From DASSUW01 sp963792385 (lineage in GTDB: Bacteria; Actinomycetota; Thermoleophilia; Solirubrobacterales; Solirubrobacteraceae), in assembly GCA_963792385.1 (NCBI GenBank), contig CAWBVZ010000004.1, forward strand, positions 434,001 to 498,000: DNA of 64,000 nucleotides, given 5' to 3'. The position numbers were made by a program, and so were the translations under genes. The notes under the pieces are model-generated. The model did not search any database. It worked only from the letters and a program-made list of their open reading frames with translations, and was not told the origin of the DNA. Positions 7,622 through 16,927 of this stretch are shown piece by piece (the stretch's first letter is position 1; each line of letters begins with the position of its first letter).

Positions 7622-9268
7622 ATGGCCGCAGGCGAGGCGATCGAGGTCCACCGCGCACTGGACCGCGCACGCGACCTCCACCACGAGGACCATGAGGCGG
7701 CGCTGGCCGAGGCGATCCGCTGCCACGAGATCGCGCGGACGCTCGACGATCCCACGCTGCGCTGCCGTGCCCTCGTGCTCCAGGCCGCGGTCATGCTCCA
7801 GCGCGGCGACCTGCGCGGTGGCGTCGCGCTGACGATCGAGGCCGAGCCCCACGCCGAGCGCGGCGACGACGACCGTGCGCGCGCCGAGCTGTCTGCCGTC
7901 AAGGGGCAGCTGAACTTCTTCGCCGGCTCCTACGCCGAGTCGCTCGTGGAGGCCGAGCGGGCGATCGCGATCGCCGACCGCTGCGGCGACATCAACCTGC
8001 GGGTCTTCGCGCGGCGGTACGGATGCGTCGTCTTCGGCAACGTCGGCGTGCGCAACTGGCACGCGCGGCTGGACGAGGTCCTGAGCCTGGCGATCGAGGC
8101 CGGCAACCCGTGGGAGGAGGCGATGTCACGCAACGACCTCGCCCACGTGATCATGGAGCAGGGCGACTTCCCTCGAGCGGAGCGGGAGATCGCCGCGGGC
8201 TTCGCCACCGCGGCAACCTTCGCGCCCCGCAACCGGTTCGCGCTCGCCGTCCTCAACTGCACCCGGTCCGAGATCGGGCTGCGCGCGGGCCGCGCAGCGG
8301 AGGCGCTCGCCGACGCCGAGCGTGCCGCCAACCTGCTCAGCTCGACCGCCGACCCGAACCCCTACCTGCTGGCGATGATCGTCGTGACCGAGGTGCAGGC
8401 GCTCCTCGCACTTGGGCGGCTCGACGAAGCGGCTCGCTGCGGACAGCGCACCGTGTCGCGGCTTGGCGAGCGCGTGCCGCAGGCCCGCAGCCTGATCCTC
8501 AGCACGGTCGCGGCCGCGCTGCGCGAGGCGGGCCGGACCGAGCAGGCCTACGACGTCCTCAGCCACAGCGCCGAGGTCGAGCGCCGCGCCTTCCAGGAGC
8601 TCTCCGAGCTGCAGCGCGGGCTCGAGCGCGCGACGCTGGAGACCGTCGCCGCGCGCGACCAGAGCGACGCACTGGCCGCGAAGAACCGCGAGCTCGAGGG
8701 CGTCGTGCGCGAGCTCGACGACGCACGCGTGGCGCTCGAACAGCGGACCGCCCAGCTCGAGTACACCCAGGTGCAGCTGCGCGAGCAGGCCGACCGCGAC
8801 TGGCTCACCGGGCTCCACAACCGCCGCTACCTGGCGCGCGAGGTCGACCGGCACGCGGCCGCGCCGAGCGCTGGCCCGTTCAGCTTCGCCGTGCTCGACC
8901 TCGACGACTTCAAGGGCATCAACGATCGCTTCGGCCACCAGGCCGGCGACCGCGTGCTGATGCGCGTCGCCGCCCTGCTCCTTGGCGAGCTGCGCGGTCA
9001 GGACGTCGTCGTACGCACGGGAGGAGAGGAGTTCGTCCTCCTCATGCCGCACACCGAAGCCGGCGCGGCCGCCGCGTGCTGCGAGCGGCTCCGCAACACG
9101 ATTCGGGATGAGCCGTGGGACCGCATCGCTCCCGGCATGCGGCTCACCGCCAGCGTCGGGCTCGCCACCGCGGAGGACGCGAGCAACCTGGTCGCCCTCG
9201 CGGAGCTCGCCGACGACCGGCTGTTCGAGGCGAAGCGCTCGGGCCGCGACCGCGTCGTCGTCGTCTAG
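7622..9268 (+). CDS. TPR-repeat diguanylate cyclase (GGDEF)
   Basis: 548 aa. The first 340 residues are helical TPR-like repeats (alternating Ala/Leu/Glu pairs, e.g. CHEIARTLDDP, SYAESLVEAERAIAIADRCG). A coiled coil at about 330-385 follows, then a GGDEF domain with RDWLTGLHNRRYL, DLDDFKGINDRFGH and an intact GGEEF at about 467. RGQD five residues before it is a product-inhibition I-site. It should make cyclic di-GMP under control of the TPR region; no membrane segment is seen. ATG 7622 was chosen; GTG 7613 is in frame. Neither has a clear ribosome-binding site. Confidence 0.85.
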   Translation: MAAGEAIEVHRALDRARDLHHEDHEAALAEAIRCHEIARTLDDPTLRCRALVLQAAVMLQRGDLRGGVALTIEAEPHAERGDDDRARAELSAVKGQLNFFAGSYAESLVEAERAIAIADRCGDINLRVFARRYGCVVFGNVGVRNWHARLDEVLSLAIEAGNPWEEAMSRNDLAHVIMEQGDFPRAEREIAAGFATAATFAPRNRFALAVLNCTRSEIGLRAGRAAEALADAERAANLLSSTADPNPYLLAMIVVTEVQALLALGRLDEAARCGQRTVSRLGERVPQARSLILSTVAAALREAGRTEQAYDVLSHSAEVERRAFQELSELQRGLERATLETVAARDQSDALAAKNRELEGVVRELDDARVALEQRTAQLEYTQVQLREQADRDWLTGLHNRRYLAREVDRHAAAPSAGPFSFAVLDLDDFKGINDRFGHQAGDRVLMRVAALLLGELRGQDVVVRTGGEEFVLLMPHTEAGAAAACCERLRNTIRDEPWDRIAPGMRLTASVGLATAEDASNLVALAELADDRLFEAKRSGRDRVVVV

Positions 9269-10090
9269 CTACGCGCCGGGCGAAGGGAAGTCGTAGCGCA
9301 CGAACCGCTCGAGCTCGGGATAGAACTCGCTCGTGGTGACCGGCACGCGGGCGAAGCGCGCCAGCGGCTCCTCGCCCTGCGCGCCCTTGCCGGGCTGCCG
9401 CATCGCGATCCGGACCTCGTCCGCGTCGAGCTCGATCACGTTGTAGGACGGCGGCATCGTGCCGCGCACGCGCAGCGTCGACACCGTGCCGGAGTGCACC
9501 ACGCGGACGCCGGAGATGCTCCACACGTACGGCACGTGGCGGTGCCCGGAGAGCACCAGGTCCACCTCGAGCTCGCGCAGGATCGCCATCACGTCACCGG
9601 CGTCGCGGAGGTTGTTGACGTCACGGCCGGTCCCGGGGACGGCCAGGATGTGATGGTGGAGGACGACGATCCGCGGACCCTCCGTCCAGCCCCGCAACTC
9701 GGCGTCGAGCCAGCCGTAGTGCTCGCGCCCGAGCTCGCCCTCGTCGAGGTCGGGCTTGGTCGAGTCGATCACCACGACCTTCGCGTGTCCCTCGCTGACC
9801 GCCACCGTCGTGACCGAATCGCGGGCGCCGAAGAAGTCCTCGAAGTGCCGGTAGCCGACGTTGCGGGCATCGTGGTTGCCCATCGCCACGACCACGTTCG
9901 GGCACGCGAGCTCGCTGAGGAACTCCTTGCACGACGCGAACTCGCTGCGGTAGCCCTCCATCGTGAGATCGCCGGCGACGACCACGAGGTCCGGGGCGAA
10001 CTCGTTCGTCTCCTCGATCGCGGCGCTCAGCAGATCGGGCCGGAACAGGCCCGCGCCGACGTGCAGGTCGGACATCTGGACGATCCTCAT
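9269..10090 (-). CDS. Calcineurin-like metallophosphoesterase (cyclic-nucleotide phosphodiesterase-like)
   Basis: 273 aa with the full five-motif metallophosphoesterase signature: SDLHVG (residues 7-12), GDLT (40-43), GNHD (71-74), VLHHH mid-protein and GHRHVPY later. This matches the CpdA/Icc group, which hydrolyses cyclic nucleotides or other phosphodiesters with two metal ions; the substrate here is not certain. The ATG overlaps the stop of the upstream membrane protein gene by 4 bp (ATGA). Last gene of a three-gene reverse-strand operon. Confidence 0.85.
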   Translation of the reverse strand: MRIVQMSDLHVGAGLFRPDLLSAAIEETNEFAPDLVVVAGDLTMEGYRSEFASCKEFLSELACPNVVVAMGNHDARNVGYRHFEDFFGARDSVTTVAVSEGHAKVVVIDSTKPDLDEGELGREHYGWLDAELRGWTEGPRIVVLHHHILAVPGTGRDVNNLRDAGDVMAILRELEVDLVLSGHRHVPYVWSISGVRVVHSGTVSTLRVRGTMPPSYNVIELDADEVRIAMRQPGKGAQGEEPLARFARVPVTTSEFYPELERFVRYDFPSPGA

Positions 10091-11040
10091 CGGCGCCCCG
10101 CCCACAGCCGGTCGGCGCCCGCCCAGGCGGCGAAGCACAGCCCGCCGACAGTGCCCGTGACGGTCATCAGCACGCCCGCGGCGGCCGCCTCGGCCACCCC
10201 GTCGCTGCCGAGGATCAGGACTGCCGCCGCCGCGCCGACGCTGGGGCCGACCGGGAGCTGACCGAGCGTCACGACCGCGATCAGCACGGCGATCGCGTCG
10301 AAGAACGAGGCGTCGACGCCGACCGCGTGCAGCAGCAGCCAGTTGCGGAAGATCTGCGCGAACACGGCCACCAGCACGAAGCCGACCACGAGGCTCCCGC
10401 CGTGCAGGCTGCGGAGCACGGTCAGGCCGCCCCACAGCTCGCGACCCTTGCGAAGGGCGAGGTGCCGCAGGCCGGCGCTGACCGTCGCGATCACCGCGAG
10501 CACGATCAGCGGCAGCCACCACGGCAGGCCGAGCGGCACGACCAGGGTGAACGACGTCAGCGCGGCCAGCATCGCCTCGACGGCGAGGATCGGGAACTCG
10601 GCGGCGATCAGCGTCGGCACCTGCGGGCTGACCTCCGGTGACGAGCGGCGCAGGGCGGCGATCCGCGCGGCGACCCCGAGCTGCCCGTTCACCACGCTGC
10701 CCAGGACCTGCATGCTCGACGCGCGGTAGAGGACGCGCCGAGGGACGGTCCCGCCCGCCGCGCAGATCGTCAGGTGCCACGCTTCGCTGCGCGCGAGCAG
10801 CGCCACGATCTGCAGCAGCGCGGTCAGCGCGAAGACCCACGCGGAGACGCTCTCGAGCGCCTGCTCGAACTCCTCCCGCTGCCCGGACAGCAACCACACC
10901 AGCACCGCCGCGGTCGCCAGCGAGCCGACGATCGTGATCGGCGCGCGGTGGCGGCGACCGAAACGGCGCAGCCGGGCGACCATCCCCGCCGACGGCACCG
11001 CGCTGGTCGGCGGCAACGGGGCGACCGGTTCCATGCGCAT
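10087..11040 (-). CDS. Lysylphosphatidylglycerol synthase TM-region/UPF0104 membrane protein
   Basis: 317 aa integral membrane protein with about eight predicted helices. It resembles the LPG_synthase_TM (UPF0104/AglD-like) family: a MQVLGSVVNGQLGVAARIAALR segment, a proline-bounded hydrophobic pair, and the late LGQLPVGPSVGAAAAVL motif. Members are often lipid flippases or lipid-linked transferases lacking a catalytic domain. ATG 11040 was chosen, with ATG 11034 in frame; the stop of the upstream gene is 11 bp away. The frame stays open far upstream, but that part belongs to the frameshifted neighbour and is not this protein. Confidence 0.75.
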   Translation of the reverse strand: MRMEPVAPLPPTSAVPSAGMVARLRRFGRRHRAPITIVGSLATAAVLVWLLSGQREEFEQALESVSAWVFALTALLQIVALLARSEAWHLTICAAGGTVPRRVLYRASSMQVLGSVVNGQLGVAARIAALRRSSPEVSPQVPTLIAAEFPILAVEAMLAALTSFTLVVPLGLPWWLPLIVLAVIATVSAGLRHLALRKGRELWGGLTVLRSLHGGSLVVGFVLVAVFAQIFRNWLLLHAVGVDASFFDAIAVLIAVVTLGQLPVGPSVGAAAAVLILGSDGVAEAAAAGVLMTVTGTVGGLCFAAWAGADRLWAGRR

Positions 11041-11051
11041 CGTCAATGACT

Positions 11052-13353
11052 CTAATCCGCCGGCCACGCGCCGCGTGCGGCATCGAGCAGCGCTACGAGG
11101 TAGCACGCGAGCGCGAGCAGGATCACCGCGGTCAGCCCCCACGTGATCGCCACGCCGACGGCGAGGACGGAGGCGAGCACGGAGGTGACGCCGTTGACCG
11201 CCCACGCCCACGGGACCGCCCCGGCATGTAGGCCGGCGAGGCGGGTCAGCCCGATCGGCATCGCCATCCCGAGCGCGACGCCGACGGGCGCCAGCAGGGC
11301 GACCGAGAGCGCGACGCGGGCGGCGAACGGCAGGTCGATCAGCGCGGCCAGCAGCGGCTGGAGGGCGACCGCGGCGGCCGCGAGCAGCACGCAAGCGAAC
11401 GCAAGCGCGGCGAGCAGCGCGCGGCGCGGATCGCGCAGGCGCGCAGACACCAGCGAGCCGACGCCGGTCGAGAGCAGCAGCGAGAACAGCACGACCGACA
11501 ACGCGTAGGTCGGGAATCCGAGGAACAGCACGAAGCGCTGGATCAGCGCGATCTCCAGCGCCAGGAAGCCGAGCCCGATCGCCGCGAAGAAGCCCATCGC
11601 GCGCAACGGCGGGTGGTCGCGCGTCGGAGCGAGCAGGAGCGGGAGCCCGAACGCGGCCGCGCACAGGACGATCAGGAAGGCCAGCGTGAGCGCGAGCACG
11701 CGCACCGGGTCGGTGGTGAAGAAGTAGCCCGGCGGCGGCTTCGCCGCGAGGTCGCCAAGCCGCGTCATGTTGAAGAAGAACGGGCGGTTGTCGGTCGGCG
11801 CGCAGACGTCGAGCCGGTACGAGCCGCAGAACTGCGCGTAGCTCGGAGCGGCCGCGAGGTCTGCCCACTCGAGCTGGTACGGCCCGCCCGGGGCGAACGC
11901 CACGCCGTCGCCGCGCTCGCGCGCAAGCGTGCGGATGCGGTCGAGCTCGGCGTCCGTCCACGGCTCGCGGCGCACGAGCACGGTGCCGAACAGCTCGTTG
12001 AAGATGTCGTGGCCGAGCAGCACCACGACGTTGCGCTCCGGATGCTCGACGCCCTCGTCGTCGAGCGCGGCGAGCGCCAGCACGGTCGCTCGCAGCGCCT
12101 CGTCGCCGACCAGCCGGTGCAGGCGGGTGACGCTGAGGATCCCGCCCGGCGCCAGGTGGTCGAAGTACTCGCCGAACGCCTCTCGCGTGTAGAGGTTCGC
12201 CTCGGTGAGCGCGAAGCCCGCGGCCGAGTTGGCGCTCAGCGTGTCGGTGAAGCCGATGTGGATGACGTCGTAGCGGGTGTCGCGGGCCGCGAGCCGGGAG
12301 CGGCCGTCGCCGATGTCGACCGCCACGCCCGGGAGCGAGTAGGGCGAGCCGGACCAGCGCGCGAGGTCCTCGTCGACGACCTCGCGGATCGCCCGGTTGA
12401 GCTCGATCACGTCGACCCGCCGCTGCCCTGCGCTGAGCGCGTTCTCGATGTCGCGACCACCGCCGCCACCGATCACGAGCGTCCGTCCCGGCCCCGCGAG
12501 CTCGTAGCCGACGCTCTGCGGGCCGAGCTTGAGCGTGCGCCAGTCGGGCAGCGGCTCGCCCGGGTTGCGGACCGGCACAGGCGCGTAGACGCGGTCGTAG
12601 AACAGCGGCGCGAACTTGGTGCCGGCGGGCGGCGGGTATCCGAGCACGCGCGAGAGCGGCGTCCAGCGCGTCACCAGCGGCGCGGCGTCGCTGGTGGTGA
12701 TGTGCGGCGGCAGCGCGTACAGCGACGTGGTGGCGGCGAGCACCACCGCGACGACGGCGAGCGCCACCGCACCCACCGCGATCCGGCCGCCGCCGAACAG
12801 CAGCGCGGCGATCGCAGCCAGCGCCGACAGCGCCACCAGCAGCGTGGTGCCGGAGACGAGCCACAGCAGCGGCACGACCGCGAGCGCGCCGATCGCGGCG
12901 CCCGCCAGATCGAACGCGTACACGGTGCCGATCGAGCGCGTGTAGCCGCGCACCGCCAGGGCGATCACGACCCCGGCCACGCAGAACGGGACCGCCGCGA
13001 GCACGCAGATCGCCGCGAGGGTCAGCGCGAAGTCGCGCGTGACCCCGCTGCCGAGCCCGCTCGAGTAGTCGAGCCGCACGAGCGCCAGCGGCATCACCAC
13101 CAGCAGCACCGCCAGTGCGCCGCTCCAGCGCGCCAAGCCGCGGCTCGACCGGCCCCTCGGCCCAGGCCTGCCGCATGTAGACCACGAGCCCGCCGGCGCC
13201 GACACCCAGCAACGCCAGCGAGATCGCCAGGAAGCTGAAGTGGTACGCGAGCACGGCTGAGAGGACGCGCGTGAGCAGCACCTGCAGCGCGAGCGTGCAT
13301 CCCGCCACGAGGCCGACGCCGAGCGCGGCGCGCAAAGGGGCACGTGCGGGCAT
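11052..13353 (-). pseudogene. Spermidine-synthase-like multi-pass membrane protein, frameshifted
   Basis: About 766 codons if repaired. Residues 1-70 (starting MPARAPLRAALG at 13353, with the conserved AYHFSFLAISLALLGVGAGG) lie in one frame. From about 13140 the protein continues in the +1 frame (ARWSGALAVLLVVM onward). Six or so helices lead into a SAM-binding, spermidine-synthase-like domain (TLVIGGGGGRDIENAL, DVIELN, HLAPGGILSVTRLH), followed by a second membrane half. Removing one A at 13135/13136 would restore RLARWSGALAV. Amine transfer activity is unproven in this membrane group. Heads the operon with the genes at 10087 and 9269. Confidence 0.7.
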
Positions 13354-13372
13354 GGCGCGGCAACCTATAGGG

Positions 13373-14725
13373 ATGACTCCTGACTGGCGGGCACTGGAGG
13401 ATGCGATCGCGGGCGACGTGGTCCTTCCCAACGCATCCGACTACGACGAGGCGCGCAGGCCGACGATCGCCCGTTTCCACGACACGAGGCCGCAGGCGGT
13501 GGTGCGTTGCCGGACCGCGGCAGACGTGGCCGAGGCGATCTGGTGCGCGGGCCGGTATGGCCTGCGGGTGGCGCCACGCAGCGGCGGCCACTGCTTCGCG
13601 GGGCGCTCCAGCAGCACCGGAATCGTGATCGACGTATCGCCGATGGACTCCGTGTCCGTCGCCGACGGCGTGATGACCGTCGGCGCGGGGGCGCGGCTCG
13701 GCGCCGTGTACGACGCGCTGGACGCACACGGCCTGACGATCGCCGCCGGGTGCGGGCCGACCGTCGGCATCGCGGGCCTCACGCTCGGCGGCGGGCTCGG
13801 GATCCTCGGCCGCACGCACGGCCTCACGTCCGACCAGCTACTCGGCGCACAGGTCGTGCTGGCCGACGGCCGCATCGTCGACTGCGACGAGGACCGCGAC
13901 GAGGAGCTGTTCTGGGCGCTGCGGGGCGCCGGCGGCGACATGTTCGGCGTCGTGACGTCGCTCGTCTTCCGCACGGTGCCCGCACCGGCGACGACGATCT
14001 TCCAGCTGTTCTGGGAGCACGCCCACGCGGCCGCGGTGATCGACGCGTGGCAGGCGTGGGCGCCCGATGCGCCCGACGAGCTCGCGGCCAGCCTGCTCAT
14101 GACCGCCTCCGCCGATCCCGCCGAGCCACCGGTCGTCGAGGTGTTCGGCGCGATGCTCGGCTCCGAGGCGGGCACGGCTTCGGTGCTCGCCGACCTGGTC
14201 GACGCGGCGCGTGCCGAACCGACGTCGGCCACGCGCACGCACCTGCTGTACCGGGAGGCAAAGCGGCAGCTGGCCGAGCGTGGTGAGGGCGACGACGACC
14301 CAGGGCACCTGTACAGCAAGTCGGAGTACTTCCGCGAGTCGGTGCCGGCCGACGCCGTCGCCGCGCTCGTGGCTCACCTCGCGAGCGACCGCGTCGCGGG
14401 CGAGTCACGCGAGCTGGACTTCTCGCCGTGGGGCGGCGCGTACAACCGCGTGCCCGAGGACGCCACCGCGTTCGCGCATCGGGCCGAGCGCTTCCTCCTC
14501 AAGCCGGCCGTCATGGTCGATCCCGCCGGCGACAGCGACCATGCGCGGAGCTGGCTGGCGCAGGCGTGGGCGACGGTCCACCCGTACGGGACCGGTCGCG
14601 CCTACCAGAACTTCCCGGACCCGGACCTCGACGACGAGGCACGCGCGTATTTCGGCCCAAATCACGACCGGCTGGCGCGGATCCGGCGGCGCTACGACCC
14701 GAGCGATTTCTTCAGGTACGGGTGA
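13373..14725 (+). CDS. FAD-binding (BBE-type) oxidoreductase
   Basis: 450 aa. PCMH-type FAD domain: VAPRSGGHCFAGRSS carries the His that usually forms the 8-alpha bond to FAD, followed by VGAGARLGAVYDAL and GPTVGIAGLTLGGGLG. The Cys that gives the second flavin link in berberine-bridge-type enzymes is displaced (GCGPTVG rather than xCPTVG), so mono-covalent FAD is more likely (inference). The C-terminal BBE motif is present (YQNFPDPDL, then RRRYDPSDFF). ATG 13373 was chosen; ATG 13352 is in frame but overlaps the ATG of the divergent gene. The substrate is unknown; relatives oxidise sugars, alcohols or natural products. Confidence 0.85.
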   Translation: MTPDWRALEDAIAGDVVLPNASDYDEARRPTIARFHDTRPQAVVRCRTAADVAEAIWCAGRYGLRVAPRSGGHCFAGRSSSTGIVIDVSPMDSVSVADGVMTVGAGARLGAVYDALDAHGLTIAAGCGPTVGIAGLTLGGGLGILGRTHGLTSDQLLGAQVVLADGRIVDCDEDRDEELFWALRGAGGDMFGVVTSLVFRTVPAPATTIFQLFWEHAHAAAVIDAWQAWAPDAPDELAASLLMTASADPAEPPVVEVFGAMLGSEAGTASVLADLVDAARAEPTSATRTHLLYREAKRQLAERGEGDDDPGHLYSKSEYFRESVPADAVAALVAHLASDRVAGESRELDFSPWGGAYNRVPEDATAFAHRAERFLLKPAVMVDPAGDSDHARSWLAQAWATVHPYGTGRAYQNFPDPDLDDEARAYFGPNHDRLARIRRRYDPSDFFRYG

Positions 14726-14809
14726 CCGCCCCGGGGCCGGGGGAGGCCGAACTCGGACACGCAGGGCAGCGCGATAGAGGCATCTGGCACATGTTGGGAA
14801 GCTTCTCTT

Positions 14810-14890
14810 ATGAGCCCCACCACCATCACCATCGTCCACGCGTCGGCCGTCCACAGCGTCCGCGTGAACCGCCGCCGTAGCAGCCGCTAA
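14810..14890 (+). CDS. Tiny ORF, 26 aa, unknown
   Basis: ATG to TAA, 26 codons, encoding a small peptide rich in Val, Ser, His and Arg (ends NRRRSSR). A GGGAAG lies at 14796-14801. It is followed 9 bp later by a second tiny ORF. This is a 306-bp stretch between two larger genes with no other content. It could be a leader peptide or a genuine small protein; I do not recognise it. Confidence 0.3.
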   Translation: MSPTTITIVHASAVHSVRVNRRRSSR

Positions 14891-14899
14891 GGAGCCATC

Positions 14900-15019
14900 G
14901 TGCCCGTCACCGTCACCCCGCGCCGCCCCGCCGCCAACGCACCGCACAGCTTCATGCTCGCCACCGTGCGTGAGCTGCCGCCGGTCACGCGCCCGGGCAC
15001 GTTCGACGCGACCTGGTAG
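14900..15019 (+). CDS. Tiny ORF, 39 aa, unknown
   Basis: GTG to TAG, 39 codons, with a strong TAAGGAG 6 nt before the start (the TAA is the stop of the preceding tiny ORF), so the two would be translationally linked. The product is Pro/Thr/Arg-rich and ends FDATW. Its stop codon forms part of the hairpin shared with the convergent decarboxylase gene, which is mild support that it is real. No RiPP-modifying enzyme is next to it. Function unknown. Confidence 0.35.
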   Translation: MPVTVTPRRPAANAPHSFMLATVRELPPVTRPGTFDATW

Positions 15020-15034
15020 GGCACTAAGGCCCTA
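15017..15034. terminator. Shared convergent hairpin terminator (weak)
   Basis: TAGGGC-ACTAAG-GCCCTA is a perfect 6-bp stem with a 6-nt loop. Each arm contains the stop codon of one of the two convergent genes. There is no T-run, so a Rho-dependent or actinobacterial-style terminator is the most that can be claimed. Confidence 0.4.
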
Positions 15035-16927
15035 GGTCCGCCGCAGCCGCTCGCGAGCGGCAGCCTGGACCCGGCGGGCCACGGCAGGCGTCGTGCGCAT
15101 CAGGTCGTGCAGTTCGCGCGGCGGTAGGACGAGGAGGCGGAGGGGCTCGGAGGCCGTGACGGTGGCCGAGCGGGCGTAGCCGTAGCCGGCACCCCAGTCG
15201 AGCGCCGCAAGCTCGCCGAAGAAGTCGCCGGCGCCGAGATCGCGAACGTGGTCGCCGCCGATCCGCACCTCGGCCGCGCCGGCGACGATGACGTAGAAGT
15301 CGCGCTCGAGCTGGTCGCGCTCGACGACCGCCTCGCCCGGCGCGGCCGTGCGCTCGCGCGCGCTGGCGGCGACGCGCGACGCCTGCTCGGCCGTGAGGTC
15401 GTCGAACAGCGGCAGGCCGAGGATCGTCGCCGGGTCGAACGGCCGCAGGCGCGCGACCGCCGCGTCGGCGATCGTCCCGTCGCGCGCCGGCCGCGCGGGC
15501 GCCGTAGGACGGGTGGGTAGGTCCGGCCGCGCGGCCGCCGCGAACCAGTCGAGCACCCACTCGACGTCCTCGGCGCGCGAGGTGTGGTTGAGGATGCAGA
15601 TCCGGATCGCGTAGCGCCCGTGCAGCCGGGTCGAGGAGACGAGCGCCTCGCCCGTCGCCTCGAGCCGAGCGACCAGCGCGGCGTTCAACTCGGCCAGGTC
15701 GTCCTCGTCGTCGACGCCGTCGAACCGCCGCCGGAAGCACACGATGCCGAGCGAGGCAGGCGACATCAGCTCGAGGTCGTCGCTGGCGCGCACGTGCGTT
15801 TCGGCGAGCGCGGCGAGATCCAGGCAGCGGTCGACGGCGGCGCGGAACGCGTCGAGCCCGAGCGTCTGGATCGACATCCACACCTTCAACGCCCGCCACC
15901 CGCGCGTCAGCTGGAGCCCGAGGTCGGAGAAGTTCACCTCGCCGTCCTCCACCGCGGCGTCGCGCAGGTAGTCCGGCACGATCTCGAACGCCCGCCGCAG
16001 CAGCCGGCCGTCGCGCACGAGCAGCGCGCCGCACTCCATCGGCTGATAGAGCCACTTGTGCGGGTCGAGGGCGATCGAGTCGGCCGCCTCGATCCCGCGC
16101 AGCGCCTCCCGGCCGCGATCCGCCAGCACCGCGAAGCCGCCGTAGGCCGCGTCGACGTGCAGCCACACGCCGTGGCGCCGGCAGACGTCGGCGAGCGCGT
16201 CCAGCGGGTCGACCGCGCCGGTGTTCGTCGCGCCCGCCGAGACCGACGCGAACAGCGGCGAGCGGCCGGCGCGCATGTCGGCCGCGATCGCGCGCTCGAG
16301 CCGCTCCGCGCTCAGCCGCAGGTCGTCGCCCGCCGGCACCACCCGCAGCTGGTCGGGCCGGAAGCCGAGCAGCCGCGCCGCGCGGGCCAGCGACGAGTGC
16401 GCCTGGTCGGACACGTACGCGACCACGCGGTCGGACATCTGGCCCAGCAGCGCCTCGCGCGCGCAGGCGAGCGCCGTCATGTTCGCCGCCGACCCGCCGC
16501 TGAGCAGGATCCCGGCGGCCGCCCGCGGATAGCCGAGCCAGTCCTTGAACCAGTCGAGCACGGTCAGCTCGACCTGGCTCGGGCCGGCCGACTCCATCCA
16601 CGACCCGACGTACACGTTGAGCGCGCTCGCGACGAAGTCGCCGACCGCTCCCGGGAACGTCTGGCACGAGGGGATGAAGGCGAAGAAGCGCGGATGGTCG
16701 GCGCGGTTCATGAACGGCAGGACGTCCTCGGACAGGCGCGCGAGCACCGCGTCGAACGGCTGTGCCGCTCCGGGCGGCGGCTCGTCGAGCCGCGCCGTCA
16801 TCTCCTCGCGCGTGGCGCGTCGCAGCACCGGGATCGAGGGATCGGCGAGCCGCTCGACCAGCAGGTCGACGGCCTGGTACCCGATGGCCCGCATCGCCTC
16901 GGGCGAGAGCTCGAGCGGGTCGCTCAT
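15032..16927 (-). CDS. PLP-dependent amino-acid decarboxylase fused to a cyclic-nucleotide-binding domain
   Basis: 631 aa. Residues 1-470 are a group II (aromatic-L-amino-acid/glutamate type) decarboxylase: PRFFAFIPS, ILLSGGSAANMTAL, WLHVDAAYGGFAVL and the PLP-lysine motif DPHKW near 292. Residues about 490-625 are a CAP_ED cyclic-nucleotide-binding domain with a phosphate-binding cassette FFGELAALDWGAGYGYARSAT that keeps the Glu and Arg contacting the cyclic phosphate, with a short insert between them. Ordinary family members end before this domain. The ATG overlaps the stop of the MFS gene by 4 bp. Decarboxylation controlled by cAMP/cGMP is inferred; the amino acid substrate is unknown. Confidence 0.88.
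   Translation of the reverse strand: MSDPLELSPEAMRAIGYQAVDLLVERLADPSIPVLRRATREEMTARLDEPPPGAAQPFDAVLARLSEDVLPFMNRADHPRFFAFIPSCQTFPGAVGDFVASALNVYVGSWMESAGPSQVELTVLDWFKDWLGYPRAAAGILLSGGSAANMTALACAREALLGQMSDRVVAYVSDQAHSSLARAARLLGFRPDQLRVVPAGDDLRLSAERLERAIAADMRAGRSPLFASVSAGATNTGAVDPLDALADVCRRHGVWLHVDAAYGGFAVLADRGREALRGIEAADSIALDPHKWLYQPMECGALLVRDGRLLRRAFEIVPDYLRDAAVEDGEVNFSDLGLQLTRGWRALKVWMSIQTLGLDAFRAAVDRCLDLAALAETHVRASDDLELMSPASLGIVCFRRRFDGVDDEDDLAELNAALVARLEATGEALVSSTRLHGRYAIRICILNHTSRAEDVEWVLDWFAAAARPDLPTRPTAPARPARDGTIADAAVARLRPFDPATILGLPLFDDLTAEQASRVAASARERTAAPGEAVVERDQLERDFYVIVAGAAEVRIGGDHVRDLGAGDFFGELAALDWGAGYGYARSATVTASEPLRLLVLPPRELHDLMRTTPAVARRVQAAARERLRRT

Noticed and set aside
10087..13431. 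1114-residue reading frame joining the spermidine-synthase-like N-terminus to the LPG-synthase-TM protein
   Set aside because: Only the two ends are real protein; the middle 700 residues are out-of-frame Arg/Ala-rich sequence caused by the frameshift.
14810..15019. RiPP precursor peptides
   Set aside because: No modifying enzyme (ATP-grasp, radical SAM, YcaO) lies nearby, and the peptides have no recognised core or leader motif.
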